DNA of 64,000 nucleotides from Setaria digitata. Taxonomy: Eukaryota > Nematoda > Chromadorea > Rhabditida > Setariidae. Location: the NCBI GenBank assembly GCA_003640385.1, contig RCAB01000099.1, positions 106,374 through 170,373 on the forward strand, read 5' to 3'. Made by a program: the position numbers and the translations under genes. Below, in pieces: positions 42,602 through 56,558 of this stretch; position 1 is the stretch's first letter, and every line of letters starts with the position of its first letter. The notes under the pieces are model-generated. The model was not told the origin of the DNA, did no database searches, and was given only the letters and a program-made list of their open reading frames with translations.

Positions 42602-45600
42602 CTGTATCCACTTCATGACTGTTAAAGTATTGGAATGATCTAGTTCGTTCCGGTGTTAACATGACAAACTTTCCTTCATTTCGGAACTCACTGGCAAATA
42701 ATGACAAGTTTTCATTGTAGGACAACTAATTACAAAATAATTGCTTCACTTAAACCATAATCTTGCTGGTATTAAACACGGAAAATTTCAAAAATAATTG
42801 CCAATTAACGCTTCACCATCAGCTTTAGGCAAATCCACGGCATAATGCACCAGCACGCTATTGGATACAATGTAAATATCGATACTGAATGGCAAACAAA
42901 TCATTGCAATCTGTTCATTCGAGATTAAATCTGTGGAATCAACGGTGTAGACGTTATCGTCGATGACGTCATTCGTGGCTGTATACGTCACCTGTAAAGA
43001 CTTCTACTTATTCCGTAGCATAAATTATTACACGTGACGTTTTCTGTGAGAGTATGGTAACTAGCACTTGACGGTACTCTTTCGAAAGTTGAAAGAGAGA
43101 ATAATATGAACAGATGGAATTCATATTTTAAGGAGGAGCCAAAGGTTAGAGTGAAGTAAGAGATCAGCCTTCCTGAAGAGAAGAATACTTTATTAATTAA
43201 TACCATTCATCCCTAGTTTTAAATTTCATTTGAAACTAACCTGTAGTTGCCATTTCAGATTTGTGGACATTTTCTCACTGATCTGAATTACAGCTTGGTA
43301 AATTGGATTGGCGCAAAATTTGACTGCTGAGAATTTTTCCATTTTACGGAATCTGAAAGGGTTTTCTCCTTAAAGTATTATAGGAACAACTGTAGGAATA
43401 ATATTGCTAAAGAAAAAAAAATCACTTCGAATATTTCGATCGATATAAAAATTTTGGAAGAAATTACGCTGTTTCATAACATTCTTGCAGGAGAAAACGA
43501 TGTTCAGAATCTCGCAAGTATTCGCAAATGTAAAATTTGTAATCGTCTTGAGCTGAAAGATCAATTAATTTATATTTTTCCACGAACAAAAACTTGTAAT
43601 TCTTAATTAAAAAAAAAACATTTGGAGATTTGTTAATATAACTGAAATGAAACAAATCGAAAAACTTCTGTCTTTTGGATGCAACAAAAATAAATTGAAT
43701 TTGTGTTATAGTTTTCCACAAATATTCAACAACTTAATGATTCCTCATCGAACATTTAGAAATTTTGAACTACGGTCATGCTGACGAACATTTTTACAGA
43801 AATTATTTTTTCCTACTATTCAGAGCATTCTGAGCAAGCAGTTTGGAATATATTATTTCCAATCAAAATGTTATATCATTCGACACTGACTCTAATAAAT
43901 GCATTGCAGAAAAAGATCACCAAGTTCAGTTAATTCCTTAGCATTATCCATTCCAAAGAAATATGCCACCGGTGTCAAATTTACGTAATCTTCGTTTTCA
44001 GAAATGGGCATTGAGCTACAAAAGTTTATTTAGCATTGAAAAGTTTTGCTTTTTAAAAAATTAAATCTAAAAATATGTGAAGTATATAAAAAAGAGACTG
44101 ACAAGCCATATTTGGTATCGAGAATGCTATAATCACCGGCCACATTTTGAAGTAAGACAACTGTTTCATCGTTTGAGAAAGTTTGCCAAGTATGAATCAT
44201 TTGTGTATTCTTTTCATAGAAATGATCAGGAAACTCTGTGATTTCTGAAATTCTCTTCTAGGATTTCTTATTTCCCTTCACAATTCCTCATTAGTTTGTT
44301 GGATCAATTCTCCTATTAAAATGATTATGAAATAATAGAGAAGAATTAAAGCAATCTTGGCTGATCGAGATTTTGAAATTCATAAAGTTGCAATGATCAA
44401 GAATAATACTTGAACTTCAGAGCCTTTTGAAACAATCAAGTGGAGGATATGGAGAATACTTGGAAATACAAATAATGAGGAAGTAATGTAGCAATTACTT
44501 TGACGGAAGCAGTGTGTGCCTTTATCAGCAGAAGAATCGTTATCAGCTGCAGTGATGACACAACAGTGAACGAATGATGAAAGCTGTTGACAGTTTTTCA
44601 TATTTCCAGCAAGTTTGATATTCTTTGGGCTAGAAGATGAAGCAATTAGGTTGAAATCAGTTGTACTTCGAGTGCGTTATATTGCCTTACACGTACGTTT
44701 ACAGTTGTGTCGTGGGAAAGACAATATGGAGAATAATCAATTAGTCAACAAAATTGGTCAGTTTCGTTTTTAATTAGTTTAAATATTTGATCAAATAAGA
44801 AATCCAACATAAACATTTATTGTTCTGCGTTAAACTTACGTGAGTCCATTTTGAAAATCGTCAAGTGCTAGTTGCTCTACAAATAGTTGATCGGTTCGGT
44901 TATCTAGTGACGATAGGATGAGCAAATTGTTATTTGTATCAATGCTAAGTAATGACCTAAATAATTTTCTTTTGTTTCAGTGATTTAGAAACTAGAAAAG
45001 ATACAGTTACTTATGTAAATTCTAAGCGAATACAGGTACAAATTGTTGCATTTGTTGAGCCGAACTGTGCTAATGTTCGAAATGAAAAATCTTCTCGGAA
45101 AGAGTTTTTAAAACAGAAGTTAAGGAGGAAGCGTAGCGCAGGTAAACTCAAATAACTGTGCAAAGCAATATGTAATTGATTTCCTAAAATGACTTTTATC
45201 AGAAGTGCGATAAGGCAAAGATAAATGATCAGTGCATTTTGAAAATATAAATTAAACGGAATCCAGTATTGGAAAAGTGTTACTTTCGCAGTTTGGAAGT
45301 CGCTAATGTTCGTTTTCGAAAATCATTCAACGGCAGGAATCTATCAAAGGTTTGCATCTTGTTGTTTAATTGACAAATGATTATGGATAGCAAAATTAGC
45401 ACATTAATAATGACCACAATGATAATAAGTGTAAAGATTAGCTGCCAAGACCAAAAATGCCTTTGTCGATGTTTTGACTGATCGAACTTGTCATCTGCAG
45501 GTTGAAATCAAATAAAGTTAGATAAAGCGCGGAATTCAGTCGAGCATCATCGTAAATGGACAGATAAATAATTAATAAATAAATTCAATTAAATTTGAAA

Positions 45601-45653
45601 ATTTCACCTATTATACCTGTCGCATAAATTGTTATAATATATTTGCTAGACAT
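42602..45653 (-). CDS. Unrecognised single-pass membrane protein, 3' end not found
   Basis: Exons seen: 45617-45653 (MSSKYIITIYATG), 45284-45494, 44840-44956, 44107-44244, 43921-44015, 43241-43352, 42810-42991 and 42602-42690. The first two join in frame, as do the last two, but the joins between 45284 and 44015 and at 43921/43352 are not all resolved. About 35 mostly polar residues precede a strong membrane segment (LIFTLIIIVVIINVLILLSI), which suggests a type II orientation with a large outer domain. That domain has beta-rich stretches such as NNNLLILSSLDNRTDQLFVE, ETVVLLQNVAGDYSILDT and KFVMLTPERTRSFQYF, with few cysteines. I considered dipeptidyl peptidase IV and alpha-2-delta families, but found no diagnostic motif. 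It may be a nematode-restricted protein. Confidence 0.6.
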
Positions 45654-48600
45654 GTTGTTATTTATTCATTGCCATTTAATGAATGTTTTTATTATAGACT
45701 ATGACTATCTACTTTTGCCTGCTTACTGTTCTTACTATTTTACAATAAGTCACCACTTAGTTTATACGAGCTAATATTTTAAGCAAAATTAAAACTATGT
45801 TACTGGCTGATTACATATTACGCATAAATTATTTAAGTACTTTAATCAGTGATCAAAAGTTTAAACAAACATTTGACGCATTGATGAAACTTTTCATTAT
45901 CCGTATATGCTTCATAATACCCATCAGCATACATTCGTTGTAATTTGTCATTTAAATGAAAAGTCGAATTTCTGTAACAATTTTGCAGCAAAATGCCCAA
46001 AATTTCAAAAATTCCTCAAAAAAATTTGATGAATTAAAAAATAAGTTTTTCTAACACTTTAGAATTTCATCTTTGGAACTGTATAATTCTTTTGAAAGAT
46101 TATGGTATAAATATTGAAGTTAAAGTAGCTCTGGCTGCATACTTTTAAACTCTACCGAAATATTTTCATCAGTTTTTTGCTCGACTAAAATTTAAATGAA
46201 TTAATTATGGCAGGACAGAAAATCTAAGCAGTATGCAATTCTCTTTTGATATCGAAGTTAAGAGACCTTATCGGTAATGATTTAGTCTTATCAGTATTGC
46301 TTGGTTTGATCAATGAAGATTGCGCATCATCGTTTACCTCCTTGATTGCCATTATGAAGCTTTCTTTATAAAATGACTTTTTTCTTTATTCTCGAAGTAT
46401 ACTGAAATTTTAGTGAGAGCTAAAATTAAATAAAATATATTCTTGCCTAAAATTCATAAAAGTTCAATAAAATGCATTTATAAAACTATCAAGCAACCCT
46501 CAGTGGTTAGATTAATCAAATTTTGAATGAATAATCCTGAATTCCAAAAAAATTCTATTCTAAAATTTCTAAAAAGTGATCGAATTCTAAATTTTAAAAA
46601 ATTCTGAAAAAATTCTAGAAAAAATTTAAGTGTTTGAACCAACTGATTAGTTTTAAAACTTAAATCGAATCCTACATTATTTTTTAGTTTGACCTATTCA
46701 TCAACCATTAATCAGATCTAGTTTTAAAAACTTAATTTTGCAGTTTCAAAAAAAAAGGGAAGTATTGAACTTTTTTTTTCATAAAAGCAATTTGTTCGAA
46801 GAAGCCGTCATCTTCATCGTTTGAATGAAAAATTAAAAGAAAAAAAAAAAAAAAAACAAGTATTTTTTAGATAAGACAATTGATTTTAAAAAGAAATCTG
46901 CATAATACAATGTTTATATTTGTTTTCCTTGCATAATGTACAAACTGTAGAAAAGCTAAATGAACCATTTATTAAGCGAAAAAATTTCTAAAAATGGCGA
47001 CTAGACAGAACTGAACAGTGATAAAACTGATAAGAGCATGCATCTTGAAGTTTCCTTTTTTTCATCCTTAAATTCTTCCTCCTTTCTCTCTTTCCATCTT
47101 TTTCTATTCCGTTTTATAGTGTGAATCAATACTGTTTATTTTTGAAGAAAATTAAGGAAAATTGGAAACATTTGTGATAATACACTAATGGCTGCATTGT
47201 TGAAAGTAATAAATATTTCACTGCTATTCTGATTGATAAAATTTTTAATATCTCTTTTTTTAATGAGATTAAGCACATTTTCAGCCACTCCTGCGAGAAG
47301 TTCAAATAATTATTAAAAATATTCCTTTTCAAAAATATTTCTCCTAGCTCGTTTGTTTATTTTTCTTTTTAATTTTTAATGACAATGTTTTTCCACAACT
47401 TATTAAAACTGAGAAAGGTATATCTCTGTTACTAGTGATGACAAGCACGACAAATGTCCAATTTGTTTCCCCTTACCGTTTCTATTTGTCTTGTCCAGTT
47501 ATTTCTATTTGTTTGTTTATTTTATTTTATTTTAATTCGGAGAACAGTATATTATATTATATTTGTTGTTTGAGTAGCTTTAAAATAAACTTAAGAACAA
47601 GGGATTCAATCACAAAGATTAAGCTTATATTTGCACTTACAAGTATGTATGTCTTTGTCGAAAGCACATTTTTAAATTTTAATTATTAATTTTTCCTTGT
47701 TCAATGCAAAGCAAATGAGAAAAATTTTAATTCATGTAGTTGGAGGTTTTTTTGTGACGCAATTAATAATAGAATATTTGTGCATGAACAATTTAAAAAG
47801 ACTACTTTTTGTCCATGTTATAGAAGGAGGAAGTCTTAGAAATGCACTGATAATAAAATGGGAAAATAATCTATCATTAACCTAAATTTTGCCGATCTTA
47901 AAATGATTACTGTTCTTAATTCAGTCATTTTTACATTTAATTTGTGTAGTATAATATGCAGAAAAGTGACCATTAGCGGAATAATTTATTATTTTAAAAA
48001 GTAAGGATTTTTTTCTCTTGTAAAATCTTCATTTCTATTATTTTGATACGAAAAATGCCGATTTTCAATGATATTAGGAAACAGATCCCTGAAAAAAAGG
48101 TGAAATTGAGTTGAAAAAATCGAACTTTTAAAGACCTGTAGTTTTTAAAATGATCAAGGAAGATTTTATAACTTTTTTTTTTAAAAAACTAAATAAAGTA
48201 ATAATTTTTAGACAGAAATCATCATGTCTGCCTATAAAATACTTCAAAAAATTGATTGCAACACAGCTCACTCATGTTATCTGCTCATAATTCAATTTCC
48301 ACCTTACTTATGAAACCTCCTCAAGATCTCAAGAAAGAACAGTTGTATTTTTTAATTTTTCATTTTAAAAAATCAGTGTGTCGTTTCTACCTATTCCCTG
48401 TATTTTCAAGAAAAAGGAAAAATCTAAAAATTTTGAAATTAAAAAACAAATATAAAAATTAAAATGATCGATTGTCCTATTTAGTGGACGGGAACTTTTC
48501 ACTGATAATCACAACTGATTGTAAAGCAGCTGAAATGATTATCATATAACAGTTTTACTCGGTCAGTGGAAGAAAGAAGAAAATGATTAAACGAAAAATG

Positions 48601-49477
48601 GACCAGTTCTAGTGATGATTTATCAGCTAAATGGAAAAAGAAAAAAGGAACTGACAATTCCGGTCGTTAATTATCATAAAAGTATAAGTTATCACAAATT
48701 ATTAAGGACTACTTTTTGGATAAGAGAGAGAGAAGGGGCAAAAGCTTGTTCTGATTGGCTTCCATCAGTAGTTTTCTTCAAGGATCTATAGACGTGCGTG
48801 AAGTAGCCATGTACACATACAGGGAGTGTGGGTTTGCACTTGAGGTCAGAGACTAGTCATGTGATAAGGTGATAGGAGTTGTAACGACATGTCCAAGTCT
48901 TCAAGCACGTAAATTCTCGACCTGAGAAGATGCCGAAAGCAGCACTTGCACACGCACGCACGCACGCACACACATCGCAGCACGGCCTGTGGCAGCAGTG
49001 GGCTAGAAGGAGCAGTGATGCGTGTGTATCCGCCGACTTCCTTTCTTCCCTCCTTCACCTTATCTCTCTGGCCAAGTCTATTTCATCTCTTAACATTCTA
49101 GCCTAGCCTAATTCCATTATGAGCCAGGAAATCATCCCAATATTGCACCAATAGCGACTAGTTTGTTCGCTCCTCAAAGCACTTATTAATGCTATTTATT
49201 ATTTACTCTATTCTCGTTGTTTATTGTTGTTGTTGTTATTGATACCATTATTGTCGGCATTGTTGTCACGTTGTTAAATGACGCAAGGCTGACATGGTAT
49301 ATCTAAATAAAGGAAATAAGCAAGTGCATTAATTATTAGCAGATGTGTGTGCCTCAGCAATAAGAAGAAATATTTACTTGAGGTGTGCGATTCAGCGTCA
49401 GACACGTAGCTTACGTGAGATATTTCAAGAAGACTTCACGCGAGATCCCTTTCAAGCTGTCCAAATCTGCTGCTCAA
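45654..49477. other. Spacer between divergent genes; includes a CA/CG dinucleotide-rich patch
   Basis: The upstream region shared by the minus-strand membrane protein gene and the plus-strand RGS gene. Most is AT-rich without supported coding sequence. Around 48720-49050 the composition rises in G and C and includes a short (CACG/CA)n tract near 48948-48975. This may be the promoter and 5' UTR of the RGS gene. Confidence 0.45.
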
Positions 49478-52400
49478 ATGCTGCTGAAACTTCTTCCATG
49501 CAATTGCTCGTCTATAGGAAATAGCCAAAGGTAAGTTCCTCTCGATTATTTCTCATTTCTTTTATCCGACATCCGTTAACTTTGCTTCTACTTCGTAAGA
49601 GCCAACACAATCTGACTGTATGTTTAAACCAAATCTAGCTTAGCCACCTGAGACAATATCGAGTGTAGACACACACACTCATTGACATGTTTCGAATTCG
49701 TTATATGAACTAGCAGAACATCTTAGTTTTTAATGTGCGGGATGTGCTATATAAAGAAAGGCATGTTATGGTTTGAAAATTGAAGCAAAAGTATAATTTT
49801 TAAATTTTGAAAATGGATTAAAACATATAAATAACATAGCTGTTAATCTTGCAAACTGTGTATGAATTATTTAGGAATAAGCAATTGATCTTTCTCAAAT
49901 TGCAACTTGGATGAATGGAAAAAAAAATAATTTTAAACTGAGAAAAGTTAAGTAACGTGAGCTTATTTGACTAATTATTACTACAAAATAAATATTAATA
50001 TAAATTCGCAAACACTGCTTATTTGGTGATTAAAAAGGAAGGAATCAAATTGAAAGTTGATCCTACACCACTATTACGGCTGCTTAGTGGTTCAAATGTT
50101 TTTTTGATAAAGTAGGTGATGGAGAGATAAGCTGAAATCTTAAATGAAATCTTAAATGATAATCTGAAATCTTAACCGGAAAAGATTCTGGAAAAATCTG
50201 TAGTTATTATATCATTAATATTTTCTGCTTATCATCCATGCTCCCATTAAATTTTTTTTTTTTGATTTGTAATTGATTAATAAATATTTAGCAATTTTTT
50301 CTTGTAAACAGCTTGAAAACAAATTAACGGATGCCTTTTCTTTTGTGTTTCAATTTGTGAATATGATATTAGTGTAGTTATGTACAAGTGAATAGGAAAG
50401 TGATAATCTTCGTGACTTTCTTACCAATTATGGTAGTGATAAAATATGAAAGTAAGGTTAGAAAGTACTCCGTAGATTGTTAGGGATTAGAATCAAAAAC
50501 AATAAGGTAGCAAAAACTTTCGACGAATGCGGTATTCATAATTAAGCTTGGTAACGATGATCAACGAGGAAGCAAAGCTTATTATCTCGTCATCATAACC
50601 CACTAACTTCTACTTAATCAAAAATAAGTAAAAAATAAATGCTGATGATACCAGCAGCTAAAAAGCTGCTAGTAATACTATGGCTATTAATTAGTATAGT
50701 CTTATCAATATTAGTCATGTTCATGATGCACAAAAAAGTTACAAACGTATAAATAATAACATAGCTGTTAATTTTGCAAACTGTGTATGAATTATTTAGG
50801 AATAAGCAATTAATCTTTATTTCTGCAAATTGCTACTTGGATGCATATACTTGCTACACCAGCTGATTTTCATACGTTACGCATTCTCATTATTCTCAGA
50901 TAAGAATTTTTAGCATTACGTTGTTAATTCTAGCCTAATTACACCGCTTTTATAATTTACTACTGCAGTGAGTAGCATAATTATATTTTAGCTAATATTA
51001 CGTATGAAATATGACTGCGCTTGCGTTGGAACGTACTATCTCAAACTGACTTGTTCTTAAGAACTTCAATTAACATCTTGCATATTCTTTTCATATTTGA
51101 TGGCAATAAGAAAAGAGTGTTGCTATAATCGATTTTGATTCACTGTAGTTTTAGCCTGTTTTAAAATTAAATTTCAGTTGTATACCAAATATCAAATCCA
51201 ATTCTGTTATCAACGTTATTTATGCGTTAAAGTTCCTTATCTGAAACCACTATAAGTTGATCTATTCATCGTTCTTGTATTTTTCCTGTTTTATTACCAC
51301 ATTTTCAGTTATTTTTATTTAAAGCAATAAAAAATAAAACGGCTTTTTTGTATTTTCATATCATCCTTGGTATTTTCGGTGGAAGTATGCTTTGTTCCAA
51401 TACTTGCATAACCTCTGAATCTCAATCATTTAAGATTGAAAATAATTTTATAATTATCACTCTACCAATTCTGGTTTAAACAGTGTTTTTACTGATAAAT
51501 TTATCACATTAATATGTTTGCTAAGTGCAATGGTATATTATTAGTACTGCCACATCTATAGATAATAAAATATACCGAGATCCTAAAAAGATCATTAGCC
51601 ATCTTAAATTGGTATGCACGGCAAGGTAACTCCTAAGTAAAGATCTAAAATTATCTAATAAGCTAGTCTATTCATATGGTTACCATAGTATTATTGATTT
51701 CTATACCTTTACACTGTTCCTTGCATTCCAATAAATGCTTAATAAAAAGGAAAAAAAAACAAAAAAAAGAACTTTTCTCTCATTATTAAGCATTTTTCAT
51801 TAAATTCAGAAACAAATTTTTTAATAATGAAACAATGGCAATATTCAAATATGAAAATATCAAAAAAGAAAATGATTGGAACGCTTCGTTAATTAGAATA
51901 TGGAGCTTTTGAATACATATATTTATTTTACATGCATATCTATATTTGAAAATTTATAAGTCCTAAATATATTATATATAAAAGCAGGTTTTTTTTTTGA
52001 AATATTTTTAAAAATTGCACCAGAGAACAAGCAATGAAGGTGGTAGTAGAAGGAAGTTCAAAATTATTTTATTTTTTAATTCATGAGCTTTGAATTATTA
52101 CTTATTGGTTATAACTGCAAATAAGCAGTCGACCTCCTTCGTCTTCATAATGATCAAAAAATAATTTAATACTTTTATTTAATTTTCCTAATTTCCTCCT
52201 GTCCTTTTCTACTTCCTTTTTTGATCGCTTGAAGACGCCAAATAAATTAAATTGGTTCAAAAAAGGGAGCCTAAATTGAGTGTTGTATCCAATTTTTTTT
52301 TTCTATTTTATTCCTGGAAAATTTATTTCAAGACTTTTTCTTTATTATTTAGGTGTTGAACAGGTATCTTTGCTGATACAAAACCACAGCACAGAAGTAG

Positions 52401-55400
52401 TAACTGATGAACAAAAAAATGTGCAAATTTTTTCAATAAACTGTTCATAACCTTTTTGTTAAAAAATTTTTTTCTTTAGATTTGAAATGAGAAGGTTGAA
52501 AACAGTGAAAAACATCCATTTCGATCAATTTCGTTAATTATGTATGTGGCAGCTTTTCAACTAAAACTTTTCAAATTATTAATTCGAAAACTGTACGCAA
52601 TATTGAAATTTTATAAGAAATTTCATTGTTTTCAAGTACTACTAAATTAGTTTCTTTATTTTTTATGCTAAAAGCTCTGCTGTTCAACGTCAAACCGGTA
52701 AACTTCTAAACGCTGCTTGAATTCTGTATCTCTCTGTGTCTCAGAAAAAAAAAAGGATCACAGAAACAAACTTATTAATCCCAACTTAGTTCTTTCCGAA
52801 TGGCATAATTTCCAATTAATAGCTATCTTTTGCAATTATTACTCTTTGCTATACTTATCAAATCATAATTGCCATATCATTGCATTTTGCACTGCTATTA
52901 TTCTTTTTTGTTAATATTTTTAAATTATTGCCATTATTTTTGTATTATTATCCTCTTTTGTTTTATTAACATTATTTTTCTGCTACGTTTAATTTTGAAA
53001 AGAAAACTTCCCATTTTTATTGCCCCTTTTGTTGCGAGGATAGTTTCCATTTATTTTTTTTCCAACATTACTTCTAAGAGTCATTTATTTCCCAAAACTG
53101 AAATGAAAGAATTTTGATTTTCAATTTTTGAGAATTGCCTAAACAGAATTTAAAATACGTTTCAATATATTGAATGTCTCGTCATTACTTGATAGAAATC
53201 ATAATCGAAGAGCGTATGAATTGGTTTTTAGTCCATTGCATGTGCAATTTAGACTGATAATTAACAAGATTTCGAAAAACAATTTTCTTATTTATATGAG
53301 ACGATACTTTAACATGTATTGTAATTTATGTATGATTAATTAGATCATCTGCTTCTTAATTATCATTTTTTTTCTATTTATTTAGCTTGGCTGCGCAAAA
53401 CGAAGATGGCATAAACGTTGATCAATCATCAGATATTATCATCGGTGATAAGTAAGTTTTACCTCTCTCTTCAAATAGTAAATATATAATTCAACAGTTA
53501 ATTTTGAATCTCCATGCTTTTTACTATTTTTGATTTCTTTATTTGTTTTGAAGTCTTTTATTTTACTTGAATAAGGACTAAAAGTTTTCACTTACTAGCT
53601 TTTATAACAAGAATGTTCCCTCTCGGTTCGATCACTTCTTCTCCGCCTAGCTTTCACCTTATTTAAATTATTTGAATAAAGCGAGTATTCCCATCAAACA
53701 TGGGATCGATTAAGGTTGACATTAGTATACCAATTGTTTGCCATCCTACTCACCTGTATACGAAGTTGTCTTTGCGTTCACTTACGTAATCAAATTTTCG
53801 CCTTTTCAATCACATTTCGTTGAAATGCACCATATTTAAATAAGACGACTATTTTCATCTTTTATTGTTTACTTAAACCTATTCAGTTATGGAGTAGTGC
53901 CTATTATAGATAAATAAATATCTATTTGTTTATTTATATTAAACCTTTCAATTATGTAATAATAAATAAATACTAATAACATATTTTATCAATTAACATT
54001 GCATTGCAAGAAAATTAAAATTGCTTTTTTCCATACAAAACTGAAAAACAATTATTTTATCCTTAGTAAACATAGTGATAAGAATTAAAATTCCCCTCAT
54101 TTATTCTTTACTTTTTCATGTTTATGTTTTTCTACATGTTTATCTAATATGTATCACTTATTTACGTGTTTATTTATTAGCTTCAAATTGCAAACTTATT
54201 TTATACATTGATTCCTGGCTCTATTATTCATCCACTTATTTGCTTAGACATTTGTTTGCTTTCTTGAGTACTTTCAGTTTAATTTCATTTTCCATTTACT
54301 ACGCACAACTATTATTGTCACACTTTAATTTGACTTAAAAAATTTCCCTTTTCTGCTTGAAAATAGCAAAATATTAAAGATAAGCATTCAATTATAACAA
54401 TCGTTTCATTGTTATTTGCAGAATAACCTTTGAAGAAGTATCTACTTGGGCAACATCATTCGATTACCTTATGAAACATTCGTGTATGTTTGATTTCTTT
54501 TTTGATTAAATTTTTAAATAGTTTCTTAATTCAGCCAAACTGCTTTGAATATTCAAAAAGGAATTGTTGCTGTTGCCTACTCAAATTTGTAAAGGCTAAT
54601 TTATGAACAGTATTTTTACTGTAACTACTTAAATTTTTAAATAGTTTTTAAATAGCAAAGAAGATAAGCTTAAGGGCTTCATACGAAACATTTCATAGAT
54701 CTGCTTTATTAGTTCACCAGATAGCTGTTGCAAAAATTTCTCTCATTTTAATGTTTCATGTTTCACAAGAATCCTTATTAAATTATCTGCCAGTTTTTAA
54801 TTTATCCATCATCAGTCAGTAAATTCATCATTTCATATCATCTTTTTAATTTTTCTTTTCAAAATATTCTTCACATTAAAGTGAGACTAAAGTTGCCAGT
54901 GATTTTTTTTCCTAGATTCTCGGCATTTTCCGTGTGTCTTTCATTTTTTTTATCAAAAATTAAAATTTAATTTGAAATATCGGTGTCAATTGTATTAAAA
55001 TAGTTAAAGAAATTTTCTTCAATAAAAATTAATGAGTGAAGCATAAGGAAGTAAAAGTTCACTTTAAAACGGCACGACTTACTCATATATCAGAATGAAA
55101 AATTTTGAAGGCTTTCTTTTTTAGCAGGACAAAAATACTTCGCCCAATTTCTGAAAGGTGAATTTAGCGATGAAAATATTTTATTTTGGCAAGCATGCGA
55201 GGAGTTGAAGCACGAAATTAATCAGGAAAAAATTGAGGAAAAGGTGGGCTATTTTAATGATATATGTAGCAAATAACCATATCCAGAATGCAATTATATT
55301 ATCGGCAACATTAGCCGGAATCGATCATGAAATTCCGACTGCAAGAGGTAAGTTTAAAAAAAAACAGCATATTCTTGTTTATTTTTTTGAATTGTTTCTT

Positions 55401-56558
55401 CTTGGAAATTTTCATTAATTATTTTTTTATTGAACGAATGACTCGGCAGTTCATTTAAATAAGTTATTGAAAATTTTACTAGAAAACAAATATTTGCATA
55501 AAAGACAACCTCTATCTAAGCGCAATTTATACATGATTCAAAACGGTGAAAATATTAAGAAACATTTTTTCCACATAATTATTTGAAATAAAGAGGAAGA
55601 CTTTCGAAGAATTGTCGTCGAGGAAAATACTGGCAAATTCTATTACATTTTGATATCTAAACATCTTAACTGTTGTGCAATTTCAACACACAGTTTGAGA
55701 ATGTCTTACTGTATAATATATAGCAAAAGTTATTAAATCAGTCAACAAAAAAAAAGTCATTTCATTTTGACAAAAATTTAGGACGCATTATTGCTATTCA
55801 GATAACAAAATCATGTTTTTGAATATCAAATACAAAGGTTTTTCTTTTTTGATTTCAAAAGATTGAGTTTAAATTCGAGAATAATTTCTCTCTTTCTTTC
55901 TTTCTTTTTTTTTTTTTTTTTTTTTTTTGAGAATCATTTCATGGTAAAGTCATAGCATGCGTGTTATGCTGTTTAAAATTGTATCTTTCATGTCAACTAA
56001 AACTAGAAAAACTTGACTTTATCTGGAACATGGATGACGTGAAATAAGAGGTGACAGTGAATGTGGTCATTTGTTAGATAATCATAATTATATTAATAAC
56101 ATTATGATTTTGTCACTGATTTTACTTGTTATTCTTGTTATCAATGTTGCTCAACTTATGATTATTATACCTGGATCAATAAAAATTACTATTTGTTTCT
56201 TCTAAAAATTAATTAGTTAATTTTTAATAGAATTTGTGATGCAGTTTTCTTTTTTCCTTTATAAATAATTTTTTTTTATTTTTTTTTATTTCAAAAAAAA
56301 AAACAATTCAGATAATATTTCCAGGCTCGAATAATCTACGAGGATTTCATTTCAATCTTATCACCCAAGGAAGTATCACTTGATTCGCAAGTTAGGGAGA
56401 AAATCAACAACGACATGGTGCATCCAACGGCACATACCTTCGATGAAGCCCAGTGTCAGATTTACACGTTGATGCAGCGTGATTCTTATCCTCGTTTCAT
56501 TGCCTCTGCGATGTATAAAAAGATTCTTGGCTCTTATGGACAGATGGAAGATCTATAA
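49478..56558 (+). CDS. RZ-type regulator of G-protein signalling (RGS17/19/20-like)
   Basis: A small GTPase-activating protein for heterotrimeric G-alpha subunits (177 residues). Five exons join in frame: 49478-49530, 53386-53451, 54422-54483, 55125-55243 and 56325-56558. The RGS domain fills residues about 47-170. It closely matches the RZ subfamily, with FSDENILFWQACEELKHE, KIEEKARIIYEDFISILS, PKEVSLDSQVRE and QIYTLMQRDSYPRF. The residues that contact G-alpha switch regions, such as the Asn of ENILFW and the end of the LFWxACEEL helix, are present. The N-terminus is short, with only a CNC pair near residue 8, and lacks the long cysteine string of vertebrate RZ proteins. The first exon is assigned because it gives an ATG, a good donor and the right phase. 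The first intron is 3.9 kb. Orthology to a named C. elegans rgs gene cannot be settled here. Confidence 0.88.
49822..50843. repeat. Dispersed direct repeat, two copies of about 95 bp
   Basis: Copies at about 49822-49915 and 50743-50843 share long identical blocks (for example GCAAACTGTGTATGAATTAT) with small indels and substitutions. They lie 0.9 kb apart in the first RGS intron and have the same orientation. Confidence 0.85.
55896..55929. repeat. T-rich simple repeat (TTTC)n followed by T run
   Basis: A short (TTTC)n stretch runs into more than 20 T in the fourth RGS intron. It is ordinary simple sequence. Confidence 0.8.

Noticed and set aside
42602..45653. Possible dipeptidyl peptidase IV family member, because of its type II topology
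   Set aside because: No serine hydrolase motif, no propeller signature and no alignable block was found in the exons identified.
47435..47689. An 84-codon plus-strand frame rich in Ile, Phe and Tyr
   Set aside because: Its composition is what AT-rich DNA gives by chance, and no flanking exons or start context support it.
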